In this document: positions 8,708-16,825 of the stretch, in pieces
Position numbering within the stretch: the first letter of the stretch is position 1
Layout: every line of letters starts with the position of its first letter
Assembly (NCBI GenBank): GCA_045602325.1
Contig: JAZSBH010000039.1
Location: 1 to 64,000, forward strand
From: CAMEON01 sp045602325
GTDB lineage: Bacteria > Bacillota > Clostridia > Oscillospirales > CAG-272
Direction of reading: 5' to 3'
DNA length: 64,000 nucleotides
Program-made: the position numbers and the translations under genes
The notes under the pieces: generated by a model
Databases searched by the model: none
What the model was told of the DNA's origin: nothing
Seen by the model: the letters and a program-made list of their open reading frames with translations, nothing else

Positions 8708-10258
8708 ATGAAATCAAACCAAAAACAAAAAGCCGAACGCCTGTTTGGCGCGTTCGGGGAGCTGAATCCCAATATGATTCAAGCCGCTGAGCTGTATCAG
8801 TCGAATACCGCCCGTAAAGCAGCTCGGTACCGCCGACTGGTTACCGTAACCGTCGCCGCTGTTCTGTCCTTGGCTGTGCTGACGCTAACGGTATTCGCCG
8901 CCGTCCCCTCCCTCCGCCGTATGATCAATCTCCCCTTCCTCAGTGATAGCAAACGGCAGAATACCGTCCCCGAGGGCTGGATTGGCGTGTATACCGTGGA
9001 GGATCTGGACAATATCCGAAACGACCTCGACGGCAAGTATATCCTGATGAATGATATTACCTTTGCCGATGGGGATGCCCCCTTCACCCCCATCGGCTCT
9101 CCGAAGGAGCATTTTATGGGTCAGTTCGACGGCAACGGGTACGTAATCCGAGGTCTCCGATTGGAAGCGACTCAGGAGAGCCCCGCTGTTGCCGAAACAA
9201 AGCACATGGTGAACAACGAATACCGCACCGTCACCTATCATGCTGTGGAAAGTGTGCCCACCATGTACGTCGGTCTCTTCAGTTTTTGTGGCGAAAACAC
9301 CATTTTTCCGTATTTTTATAGTGATAAACCCTATCGTGGTATGATCATCAACCTGGGAATTGAGAATGCCACGGTCACCGTGGAGAACGCCGCCAACGTC
9401 TGTGTGGGCGTTGTAGCCGGCCGCGCCTCCTACGTGGCGGGATGCTACGTCAAGGATAGCACCGTCATCGTTAACGGCTACAGCCTTGAAGCCGAGTTTG
9501 GGGAGATCAACCTCCGCGCGGGTGGTCTAACAGGTGAAGCACAACTGGTGGATAGCTGTTACGCCTTGGATACCGAGGTGACCCTGAACGCTACCCGTGA
9601 GCTATATGTAACCCCCTACAACTGCTTTGCGGGTGCTTTGGCCGGAGACGTCTATACGATCATTACCTCCTACAGCGAGAGTTGTGCGGTCACCTCCGAC
9701 CATCCCGACACCGTGAAGGGAGAAATGTACGGCCACGTACACCTACTGCCCAGACTCATGAACGAATCCCAATTCCTGATGGTTTACGAGCGGTATTATC
9801 GCGCCACCCATGGGATAGGAGCGGAGGAGCCTCTGCCCGAGAACTGGAAGAGCTCCTATGATCACTATTCCGAGGCGGATTTTTACTGCAGGAAATTCTA
9901 CAGCTACTATGTACCCAAATCCTTGAGCATTTTAAGCGGTGATTTGAGTCTGGATTTCAATAAAATGAATCCGGCGCTTCTGATGGGTGAGTTTTCACCC
10001 GAAATGACCATGTATATCCTCGATTTAGCTCTGTTCATGGATGAAACCATCAAGATGGAGAATGAACTGGTGGATAAGATTGGAATGGAGACCCTCTGCG
10101 AGATCATGACCTATGACAATTTCAAGGTCGGCCCCATCGACTGCTACGTCCTGGATTCCGGCAAGACCTATAAGAAATCTGATTTCGCCGAGTTCGATTT
10201 CAAATCCATTTGGGAAATGAAGGACGGCAGACCCGTTCTGCGCATCTTTGAGGAATAA
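8708..10258 (+). CDS. Probable membrane anti-sigma factor with GLUG-like extracellular domain
   Basis: 516 residues from the ATG at 8708, preceded by GAAAGGAG. Roughly 40 cytoplasmic residues (FGAFGELNPNMIQAAELYQ), one transmembrane helix (about 42-64), then about 450 extracellular residues. The ectodomain starts with YTVEDLDNIRNDLDGKYIL and FMGQFDGNGYVIRGL, typical of GLUG-motif beta-solenoids seen in adhesins and IgA proteases, with further glycine-rich rungs (VGVVAGRASYVAG, AGGLTGEAQLVDSCYA). Position after an ECF sigma gene and the short cytoplasmic head imply sigma binding; the ectodomain may sense an envelope or glycan signal. The anti-sigma role is inference, since no standard zinc-binding ASD (HxxxCxxC) is present. 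Confidence 0.65.
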   Translation: MKSNQKQKAERLFGAFGELNPNMIQAAELYQSNTARKAARYRRLVTVTVAAVLSLAVLTLTVFAAVPSLRRMINLPFLSDSKRQNTVPEGWIGVYTVEDLDNIRNDLDGKYILMNDITFADGDAPFTPIGSPKEHFMGQFDGNGYVIRGLRLEATQESPAVAETKHMVNNEYRTVTYHAVESVPTMYVGLFSFCGENTIFPYFYSDKPYRGMIINLGIENATVTVENAANVCVGVVAGRASYVAGCYVKDSTVIVNGYSLEAEFGEINLRAGGLTGEAQLVDSCYALDTEVTLNATRELYVTPYNCFAGALAGDVYTIITSYSESCAVTSDHPDTVKGEMYGHVHLLPRLMNESQFLMVYERYYRATHGIGAEEPLPENWKSSYDHYSEADFYCRKFYSYYVPKSLSILSGDLSLDFNKMNPALLMGEFSPEMTMYILDLALFMDETIKMENELVDKIGMETLCEIMTYDNFKVGPIDCYVLDSGKTYKKSDFAEFDFKSIWEMKDGRPVLRIFEE

Positions 10259-10267
10259 ATGCCCCCT

Positions 10268-10297
10268 GGGACTGCCGCTTTGGCCGCAGTCCCGTTT
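10268..10297 (+). terminator. Terminator of the first ECF operon
   Basis: GGGACTGC pairs with GCAGTCCC and is followed by GTTTTG. Confidence 0.65.
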
Positions 10298-10353
10298 TGT
10301 CGGAGCAGGAAATAAATTTTGTTCATATTCCTGTAAAAAATCTTCAAAACGTG

Positions 10354-10382
10354 TTGAAAAAAACCGCACGATGTGTTATAAT
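10354..10382 (+). promoter_or_regulatory. Promoter of the DUF1846 gene
   Basis: TTGAAA (10354-10359), 17-bp spacer, TATAAT (10377-10382). The leader then holds a small hairpin CGGAGG/CCTCCG (10406-10422) just before the GGGGGAGGG ribosome site. Confidence 0.75.
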
Positions 10383-10438
10383 ATAATATGTATTTTTGAA
10401 AAGGGCGGAGGTGATGCCTCCGTGTCGGGGGAGGGAAT

Positions 10439-11950
10439 ATGATGCACACAGAATCAAAGACCGCAGGACTCAAGGAAGGTTTTTCCAACGAGGAATACAT
10501 CCGCCTGCAATCCGCCAAGATCCGCGAGCGTATCGAGGCCTTCGGCGGTAAGCTGTACATGGAGTTCGGCGGTAAGCTTTTCGACGATTACCATGCATCC
10601 CGTGTGCTCCCCGGCTTCAAGCCCGACAGTAAGCTTCAGATGCTTTGTGCCCTGAAGGAGCAGGCCGAGGTGGTCATCGCCATCAATGCCGCCGATATTG
10701 AGAATAACAAGTACCGCGGTGATCTGGGTATCACCTATGACCGCGAGGTCATGCGCCTCATTGACAGCTTCCGTCGCGTGGGGCTCTACGTGGGGAGCGT
10801 GGTCATGACCCGCTACACCGGTCAGCATGCCGCCGATGCCTTCAAGAAGACCATGGAATCTATGGGCGTGAAGGTTTACCGTCACTATAATATCAATAAT
10901 TATCCCCAGGACGTAGCCCATATCGTCAGTGAAGACGGCTTTGGCCGCAACGATTATATCGAGACCACCCGCTCTCTGGTCATTGTCACCGCCCCCGGCC
11001 CCGGAAGCGGAAAAATGGCTACCTGCCTTTCCCAGCTCTACCATGAGCATAAGCGTGGAATCATGTCCGGCTACGCCAAGTTTGAGACGTTTCCCATCTG
11101 GAACCTGCCCTTGAAGCATCCGGTCAATCTGGCCTACGAGGCTGCCACAGCCGATTTGGCTGACGTCAACATGATCGACCCCTATCATTTGCAGGCATAC
11201 GGAAAGCTGGCAGTAAACTACAACCGCGATGTGGAGATTTTCCGTGTCCTGGAGGCCATGATGACCCGTATTTTCGGCTCTTGCCCCTACAAGAGCCCCA
11301 CCGATATGGGCGTCAATCAGGCAGGAAACGCTATCTACGACGACGAGGCTGTCTGCGCCGCCTCCCGCCAGGAGATTTTGCGCCGCTACTACAAGACCGC
11401 CTGTGCCCACTGCAAGGGCAACGCTGATAAGGCCGAAATGCAGAAGATCGAGCTTCTCATGGACGAAGCAGGTGTCACTGAGGCCGATCGTCCCGTCATT
11501 GCCTCGGCCCGCGCCGTAGCCGAGCGCACGGGAGGCCCTGCCGTCGCCATCCAGCTTCCCGACGGGCATATCGTTACGGGTAAGACCACCGAGCTTCTGG
11601 GGGCATCCTCCGCCGCCCTGCTCAATGCGCTCAAATATCTCGCCCGTGTACCCGACGAGATCAACCTCATTTCCCCCGAGGTCATCGCTCCCATCCAGCA
11701 CCTCAAGGTGGAGCACCTGGGCTCCAAGAATCCCCGTATGCACACCGACGAGCTACTTATCGCTCTCTCCATTTGCGCGGTTACCGACGAGTACGCATCC
11801 ATGGCTATGGAGGAACTGAACAACCTGCGGGGCAGTGAAATTCATTCTACTGTTATTCTCGCCCACGCCGATGACAAGCTCTTCGGTAAGCTGGGGACTT
11901 ACGTCACCTGCGAGCCGGTGTTTGAGGAGAAGAAGCTGTTCCACGGATAA
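10439..11950 (+). CDS. DUF1846 family protein
   Basis: 503 residues matching the DUF1846 family in length and sequence: an N-terminal half containing APGPGSGKMATCLSQLYHE, a P-loop-like glycine-rich segment, and a C-terminal half with IHSTVILAHADDKLFGKLG. The ATG at 10439 sits after GGGGAGGG; the next ATG (10442) is equally possible. Structures exist for the family, but its physiological reaction is not established to my knowledge, so none is assigned. It is monocistronic, with its own promoter and a following hairpin. Confidence 0.85.
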   Translation: MMHTESKTAGLKEGFSNEEYIRLQSAKIRERIEAFGGKLYMEFGGKLFDDYHASRVLPGFKPDSKLQMLCALKEQAEVVIAINAADIENNKYRGDLGITYDREVMRLIDSFRRVGLYVGSVVMTRYTGQHAADAFKKTMESMGVKVYRHYNINNYPQDVAHIVSEDGFGRNDYIETTRSLVIVTAPGPGSGKMATCLSQLYHEHKRGIMSGYAKFETFPIWNLPLKHPVNLAYEAATADLADVNMIDPYHLQAYGKLAVNYNRDVEIFRVLEAMMTRIFGSCPYKSPTDMGVNQAGNAIYDDEAVCAASRQEILRRYYKTACAHCKGNADKAEMQKIELLMDEAGVTEADRPVIASARAVAERTGGPAVAIQLPDGHIVTGKTTELLGASSAALLNALKYLARVPDEINLISPEVIAPIQHLKVEHLGSKNPRMHTDELLIALSICAVTDEYASMAMEELNNLRGSEIHSTVILAHADDKLFGKLGTYVTCEPVFEEKKLFHG

Positions 11951-11968
11951 TGTTCATTCTTCAGAACA

Positions 11969-12007
11969 GGAACCTCCCTGCCGAAATTTCCGGCAGGGCG
12001 GTTCCTT
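11969..12007 (+). terminator. Terminator of the DUF1846 gene
   Basis: Long stem AGGAAC-CTCCCTGCCG with CGGCAGGG-CGGTTCCT; the T-tract is short (CCTTTG), so termination may be partial. Confidence 0.6.
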
Positions 12008-12025
12008 TGCATCGTTTATAGGTTT

Positions 12026-12298
12026 TTAATGGCGGATTTCCCAAAGCTCGTCCAGATCCTTGAAGTTGTCGGGAAACAGGTAGACACACGTGTTTTCGTG
12101 GCGTCCTCCGTATGAGGTTCCGTCCTCGTTCAAATAAAGCTCCAGTTTGTTCCATTTTACTACAGAATAGGTCAGAGCCGTGATCTTGACCGTGCCGCCA
12201 TCATCGTAATGAACCACGCTGAAGGGCACAAACAGAACCGCCAGCAGAACCACGGCGCAGATCAGGCAAACGATCTTACTGGTTTTTTTCATAATCAT
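12026..12298 (-). CDS. Small secreted or membrane-anchored protein
   Basis: 90 residues. An N-terminal hydrophobic segment (KIVCLICAVVLLAVLFVPF) acts as signal anchor or uncleaved signal; the rest is a short polar domain with WNKLELYLNEDG. GGAAAGG precedes the ATG at 12298; a second ATG two codons later is possible. It is the last gene of a - strand group beginning with dTMP kinase. No family recognised. Confidence 0.6.
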   Translation of the reverse strand: MIMKKTSKIVCLICAVVLLAVLFVPFSVVHYDDGGTVKITALTYSVVKWNKLELYLNEDGTSYGGRHENTCVYLFPDNFKDLDELWEIRH

Positions 12299-12335
12299 GA
12301 GTTCCTTTCCTATGTGATTTGTAATCGGGTAAAAC

Positions 12336-12590
12336 TTACGCGTCCATATCCACCCACGGCGAAAACAACCGACACCCTTGCTTGCGGAACAGGGTGATCA
12401 TCTCCCGCAGTACATCGGGCTCGAGGTTCATTTTATCTCCCAGGCAGGCGGGGCATAAAAGATGCTCGGTCTTCTTGTCCACCAGCTTGTAATTGAGCGC
12501 GGCCTCATCTCCCGTCATGGGGCTGTTGCACAGGACGCAGTAAGCGTCGGCAGGTTTTTGCTCTACGGCGGGCTTTTGGTAAAATTCCAT
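12336..12590 (-). CDS. Small CxxC/CxxC zinc-ribbon-like protein
   Basis: 84 residues with two cysteine pairs, CVLC (near residue 18) and CPAC (near residue 46), consistent with one bound zinc. The remaining sequence is hydrophilic with a predicted helix (EPDVLREMITLFRKQ). It starts 11 bases after the GH27 stop, so it is probably translated from the same mRNA. No strong ribosome site is visible. Function unknown. Confidence 0.6.
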   Translation of the reverse strand: MEFYQKPAVEQKPADAYCVLCNSPMTGDEAALNYKLVDKKTEHLLCPACLGDKMNLEPDVLREMITLFRKQGCRLFSPWVDMDA

Positions 12591-12601
12591 ACCGGTACGA
12601 A

Positions 12602-13744
12602 TCAGCGTCTGCGCTTCTCAGGCACGAACTTAGCGCGGTAGATCCTGCAGGAGTGGCCGGGCACGTGGACGAGCAGGTCGTCCTTTTTGGGAGGAAGGCT
12701 GTCCCCTGTGATGACGTCGGTCAGCGCCAGCTTGACACCCGCATTCACAGGCACGCCCAGCTCGGCGAAGGTGATCTCGGCGTAGCGGGCATCCTGATGG
12801 AAGTTGAAGACACCGATGGCGAACTCACCCTTGGCCAGATGGCGAACGAAGATGACGTAGCCGTTTTCGTCGCGTACCTTGAAGGGAGGACGGCACTCCT
12901 CGTCCTGGTTCAGTGCGATCAGACCCTTGTGCTGGAGCAGGGCGCGGTACTCGTCGCTAACCTTGCGCAGATCGGCGCCCATCATCAGAGGTGCGGCGCA
13001 GAAGCACCAGTAGGCAAACTGCATCTCATATTCGTTGTAATTGTTACAGTCCTCGCGTCCCACGAAGCCCTGACCGGCCATACCGACGGTCAGCATGTCC
13101 ATGTCGTTGAAGCAGCCTGCGGCGTTGGCGTTGAAGTTACCCATCTGGCTCTTCATGATGGAGGAGGATGAGGCGAAGTTGTCCACGATATCACCCGTGG
13201 AGCGGTACATGTGTGCACCCACACTCCGCATCCAGTTCCAGGGCTCCTGTACGCCCCAGTTGCAGGCCGAGAACAGGATGTCACGACCCGAGGCGCGGAG
13301 AGCCTGTGCCATCTGGAGGTAGCGGTGCTGGCAGTTAGCAAAGGAAGGGAAGAAGCAGAAGTCGTACTTGAGGAAATCCACGCCCCAGGAGGCGAAGGAG
13401 CGAGCGTCCTGGTACTCGTGGTCAAAGGACGCGGGATAGCCGGCGCAGGTACGGATGCCGGCGCAGGAATACATACCGAATTTCAGTCCCTTGGAGTGGA
13501 TGTAATCGCCCACGTATTTCATGCCATGGGGGAACTTTTCGGGATCGGCCACCAAGTTGCCGTTCTCGTCTCGCTCGCGCAGAGACCAGCAGTCATCTAT
13601 GACCACGTACTTGTAGCCGGCGTCGCGGTAGCCCTGCTCGGCGATGACATCAGCCATCTCCAGCACCATCTGCTCGTTGATGTCAGGGCCGAAACTGTTC
13701 CAGGTGTTGAAGCCCATAGGGGGTGTTTTTGCGAGGATTGCCAT
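12602..13744 (-). CDS. GH27 alpha-galactosidase
   Basis: Hydrolyses terminal alpha-1,6-galactose from galacto-oligosaccharides or galactomannan. The 380-residue protein opens with the family block LAKTPPMGFNTWNSFG, then YVVIDDCW, the nucleophile segment FLKYDFCF and the acid/base region CFNDMDML. A C-terminal beta domain completes the enzyme. The ATG at 13744 follows AAAGGAG; an upstream in-frame start at 13855 would lie inside the dTMP kinase gene and is rejected. No signal peptide, so intracellular. It follows the dTMP kinase gene by 31 bases. Confidence 0.9.
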   Translation of the reverse strand: MAILAKTPPMGFNTWNSFGPDINEQMVLEMADVIAEQGYRDAGYKYVVIDDCWSLRERDENGNLVADPEKFPHGMKYVGDYIHSKGLKFGMYSCAGIRTCAGYPASFDHEYQDARSFASWGVDFLKYDFCFFPSFANCQHRYLQMAQALRASGRDILFSACNWGVQEPWNWMRSVGAHMYRSTGDIVDNFASSSSIMKSQMGNFNANAAGCFNDMDMLTVGMAGQGFVGREDCNNYNEYEMQFAYWCFCAAPLMMGADLRKVSDEYRALLQHKGLIALNQDEECRPPFKVRDENGYVIFVRHLAKGEFAIGVFNFHQDARYAEITFAELGVPVNAGVKLALTDVITGDSLPPKKDDLLVHVPGHSCRIYRAKFVPEKRRR

Positions 13745-13775
13745 GTTTTTTCTCCTTTTATGTAGGTTTTTGAGT

Positions 13776-14426
13776 TCAAAGATGCTTGGCGTTGCGTATG
13801 GTCTCGTATGCTTCCCAGATCCGTTCAGCCACTTCCTCCACTGTTCCCGCCGCATTGACGGTCAGAATGAGATCACGATCCTTCAGATACTCGGTGACAC
13901 GGGCAAACCGAGCGCGGATCTTTTCCTGCTGGGCGACGGTCTCGTAGATCTCCAGCTCGTCAGTGGTTCTTCCCGCGCGGATACGTGCCATGCTGTCCTC
14001 GGGCTCCATGTCCAGAATGATGCACCCGTCGGGTCTCCGGATATGGGGGCAGTTCAGGTTCATGTCGGCCACCCATTGGAAGTTTTCACCTTGCCCCTGG
14101 TAAGCCATGGAGGCGTAGTAGTAACGGTCGGAGATGACCGTCTTGCCCTCGGCAAGCCAACTCTCGATCTCGGCGTTGTGCCCGATGCGGTCAATGAGAA
14201 ACAGCGCGGCCATGCGGCTGTTGTTTGCGGGCTCCTTACCCGACAGGGCACGGCGGAGAGCCTGACCGTCAGGGGAGGTGGATGGCTCGGCGGTCAGCAC
14301 GGTTTCCAGGCCAATGGCATTGAGCTTTTCGCAGAGCAGGCGCATCTGGGTGGTCTTGCCCGTTCCGTCCATACCGTCAAAGACGATGAACAGAGGGGAA
14401 TGGGAATGTATGGTTTCAGTAGACAT
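13776..14426 (-). CDS. tmk: Thymidylate (dTMP) kinase
   Basis: Phosphorylates dTMP to dTDP for DNA synthesis. 216 residues with the P-loop FDGMDGTGKTTQ near residue 17, the DR(Y)-type substrate motif ISDRYYYASMAYQG, and a lid region with arginines (MARIRAGRTTDELEIYE). Start at 14426 has GGAGG five bases upstream. The GH27 gene follows in the same unit, an unusual partnership. Family assignment is firm; sequence suggests a somewhat divergent clostridial branch. Confidence 0.85.
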   Translation of the reverse strand: MSTETIHSHSPLFIVFDGMDGTGKTTQMRLLCEKLNAIGLETVLTAEPSTSPDGQALRRALSGKEPANNSRMAALFLIDRIGHNAEIESWLAEGKTVISDRYYYASMAYQGQGENFQWVADMNLNCPHIRRPDGCIILDMEPEDSMARIRAGRTTDELEIYETVAQQEKIRARFARVTEYLKDRDLILTVNAAGTVEEVAERIWEAYETIRNAKHL

Positions 14427-14456
14427 GAAAGCCTCCGTAAAAATGTCGTTTATCAT

Positions 14457-14485
14457 ATTATAGCCTATTTTTCTGCCGTTGTCAA
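14457..14485 (-). promoter_or_regulatory. Promoter of tmk
   Basis: On the - strand: TTGACA (14480-14485), 17-bp spacer, TATAAT (14457-14462). Confidence 0.85.
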
Positions 14486-14543
14486 TGAGTTTTGGTAAGT
14501 CGGCGGGGATTTGTGGAGATTCAACAAAAAGCGTCGGAAGCTA

Positions 14544-14572
14544 TTGCAATCGGGCGGGATCTGTGGTATAAT
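14544..14572 (+). promoter_or_regulatory. Promoter of the FAD oxidoreductase gene
   Basis: TTGCAA (14544-14549), 17-bp spacer ending GTGG, TATAAT (14567-14572). Confidence 0.8.
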
Positions 14573-14638
14573 AACATGGATTATGTCCATTCGATCTCCT
14601 GCGATCTGTTTCGCAGACATCACGAAAGGAATGAAAAA

Positions 14639-16015
14639 ATGAGAAATCAATTTGATGTCATCATCATCGGCGCAGGCCCCGGCGGTATTTTCACCGCTTA
14701 TGAGCTCTCTCGCCTAAAAAATAATCTCCGCATCGCCGTTTTTGAGTCGGGCAATCCCTTGGAGAAGCGCAAGTGTCCCATCGACGGCGTGAAGGTCAAA
14801 TCCTGCCTGCACTGCAAGCCCTGCGCCATCATGAACGGCTTCGGCGGTGCCGGAGCCTTCTCGGACGGCAAGTATAACATCACCAACCATTTCGGTGGCA
14901 CCCTCCACGAGTACATCGGCAAGGCACAGGCCACCGAGCTTATGGAATACGTGGATAAGATCAACCTGGCCTACGGTGGGGAAGGAACCCAACTCTATAC
15001 CACCGCCAATTCCGACATCAAAAAACTCTGCGTGCAGAACGGCCTCCACCTGTTGGATGCCTCTGTCCGTCACCTGGGCACCGATATCAACTATGTGGTG
15101 CTGGAGAACCTTTACAACGAACTCAAGGAAAAGGTAGAGTTCCACTTCCGTGCTCCCGTGGAGACTGTAAAGAAGACCGAGGACGGCTACACCGTGGTCA
15201 GCGGTGGGGAAGAGTACACCTGCGATCGTTGCGTGATCTCCGCAGGGCGTAGCGGCAGTAAGTGGATGGAGAGCGTTTGCCGCGATCTGCAGATCCCCAC
15301 AAAATCGAATCGCGTAGACATTGGTGTGCGTGTAGAACTCCCCGCCGAGGTATTCGCCCACCTGACCGACGAGCTCTACGAGTCCAAGATCATCTACCGC
15401 ACCGAGAAGTTCCAGGATCTGGTTCGTACCTTCTGCATGAACCCCCACGGTGTGGTGGTCAACGAGAACACCAACGGCATCGTTACTGTCAACGGCCACA
15501 GCTACGAGGATCCCGAGAGGCACACGGGTAATACCAACTTTGCCCTCCTGGTCTCCAAGCACTTCTCCGAGCCCTTCAAGGACAGCAACGGCTACGGTGA
15601 GAGCATCGCCCGCCTGTCCAATATGCTGGGCGGCGGCGTCATGGTACAGCGCTTCGGCGACCTTATCCGTGGTCAGAGATCTACCCAATCCCGTATTGAC
15701 GAGGCTTTTATCGAGCCCACTCTCAACGCCACCCCCGGCGACCTCTCCTTGGTTATGCCCAAGCGTATTCTGGACGGCATCATTGAGATGATCTACGCCC
15801 TCGATAAGATTGCCCCCGGTACAGCCAACGACGACACCCTGCTCTACGGCGTGGAGGTTAAGTTCTATAACATGGAGGTCAACATTGATAAGAATCTCGA
15901 AACCTGCCATAAGGGTCTCTTCGTCATCGGCGACTGCTCCGGTGTGACCCACTCCCTGTCCCATGCATCCGCCTCCGGTGTGTACGTGGCACGGCATCTG
16001 GCGGAGAATATGTGA
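14639..16015 (+). CDS. FAD-dependent oxidoreductase (COG2509 type)
   Basis: 458-residue flavoprotein. The N-terminal dinucleotide fold IIIGAGPGGIFTAYELSRL binds FAD. A cysteine-rich patch CPIDGVKVKSCLHCKPC follows, then GFGGAGAFSDGKYN; these are hallmarks of the uncharacterised FAD-dependent dehydrogenase group COG2509. The C-terminal FVIGDCSGVTHSLSHA closes the FAD site. Start 14639 follows GAAAGGA; upstream in-frame codons overlap the promoter and are discarded. It has its own promoter and terminator. The substrate is unknown for the family. Confidence 0.85.
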   Translation: MRNQFDVIIIGAGPGGIFTAYELSRLKNNLRIAVFESGNPLEKRKCPIDGVKVKSCLHCKPCAIMNGFGGAGAFSDGKYNITNHFGGTLHEYIGKAQATELMEYVDKINLAYGGEGTQLYTTANSDIKKLCVQNGLHLLDASVRHLGTDINYVVLENLYNELKEKVEFHFRAPVETVKKTEDGYTVVSGGEEYTCDRCVISAGRSGSKWMESVCRDLQIPTKSNRVDIGVRVELPAEVFAHLTDELYESKIIYRTEKFQDLVRTFCMNPHGVVVNENTNGIVTVNGHSYEDPERHTGNTNFALLVSKHFSEPFKDSNGYGESIARLSNMLGGGVMVQRFGDLIRGQRSTQSRIDEAFIEPTLNATPGDLSLVMPKRILDGIIEMIYALDKIAPGTANDDTLLYGVEVKFYNMEVNIDKNLETCHKGLFVIGDCSGVTHSLSHASASGVYVARHLAENM

Positions 16016-16038
16016 TTGCTGTTAAGCAAAACAAACCA

Positions 16039-16068
16039 AGCCCCGACAGGCCAAAACCTGTCGGGGCT
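16039..16068. terminator. Terminator between convergent genes
   Basis: AGCCCCGACAGG pairs perfectly with CCTGTCGGGGCT around CCAAAA. The T-tract is poor on both strands. Confidence 0.65.
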
Positions 16069-16087
16069 TATGCTATTCATACCGTTA

Positions 16088-16624
16088 TTATTTCTTGAAA
16101 TAGAAGAATCCGTCACGGCAGAGATCGGGGTGAAGGCTGACGTACTCATTGGCTTTCTCTTGAACCATGTTCCAGACGTCCTCCCCGAATAGCTCGGTCT
16201 TGGCTTGAATCTTCTCGTCCTTTTTGCCCAAAAACAACTGAACGATGGGCATGAAATCCGTATATCGACGGCAGTAATGCTCGCCGATGAAAATGTCCCT
16301 CGCGCATTGATTGCCTGTAAAATATACGTTGGAGGTTGTCAGGCGAATACCGGGGTAGAGATGATATTCCGTGACAAATTCGTCAGGGAAGCGGAGCATG
16401 ACCACCGCATCCATCTCGTCGGAATAAGCGGCGATGAGAAGGGGGGTGACCGACACGACTACAGCCGGCTGGGTATCACCGTAACACAGCGCGCGTGATA
16501 CGAAATCGATCCGCATATCCGAGTAAAAACGTCCCGAAAATTTGGTATTGATGCGATTGCGGAAGGAATAATATTTCTTGTAAGAAAACTTCACGTTTGC
16601 TTGATTCTCTGCCTGGCCTGCCAT
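16088..16624 (-). CDS. Conserved hypothetical protein
   Basis: 178 residues from the ATG at 16624, preceded by AAGGAG. No transmembrane helix or signal peptide. Alternating hydrophobic strands (AVVVSVTPLLIAAYSDEMDAVVMLRF) suggest an alpha/beta or beta-rich soluble fold; it ends FFYFKK. No family recognised. It has its own promoter and lies after the terminator of the ABC exporter locus, so any link to that locus is only positional. Confidence 0.6.
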   Translation of the reverse strand: MAGQAENQANVKFSYKKYYSFRNRINTKFSGRFYSDMRIDFVSRALCYGDTQPAVVVSVTPLLIAAYSDEMDAVVMLRFPDEFVTEYHLYPGIRLTTSNVYFTGNQCARDIFIGEHYCRRYTDFMPIVQLFLGKKDEKIQAKTELFGEDVWNMVQEKANEYVSLHPDLCRDGFFYFKK

Positions 16625-16671
16625 AATTATTTTCTCCTTGTAGTTATGATGTGAGTGGCTCTCCTTCGTGT

Positions 16672-16700
16672 AGTATACCATACCACGCGCATTTTGTCAA
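16672..16700 (-). promoter_or_regulatory. Promoter of the hypothetical gene at 16088-16624
   Basis: On the - strand: TTGACA (16695-16700), 17-bp spacer ending TGG, TATACT (16672-16677). Confidence 0.8.
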
Positions 16701-16737
16701 CGGTTTTTATGGGAATACCTGACCTGCGAAACAGACG

Positions 16738-16775
16738 AAAAGACCGGAGCGGTATTGCACAACTCCGGCCTTTTG
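16738..16775 (-). terminator. Terminator of the ABC exporter/DUF1854 locus
   Basis: AAAGACCGGAG and CTCCGGCCTTTT arms with T-rich flanks on both strands; placed 50 bases after the ABC exporter stop at 16826. Confidence 0.7.
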
Positions 16776-16825
16776 TTTTGGGGGATTCAAGTGATAACTC
16801 GGGGGACTTTCATGTGGCTTGGAAA

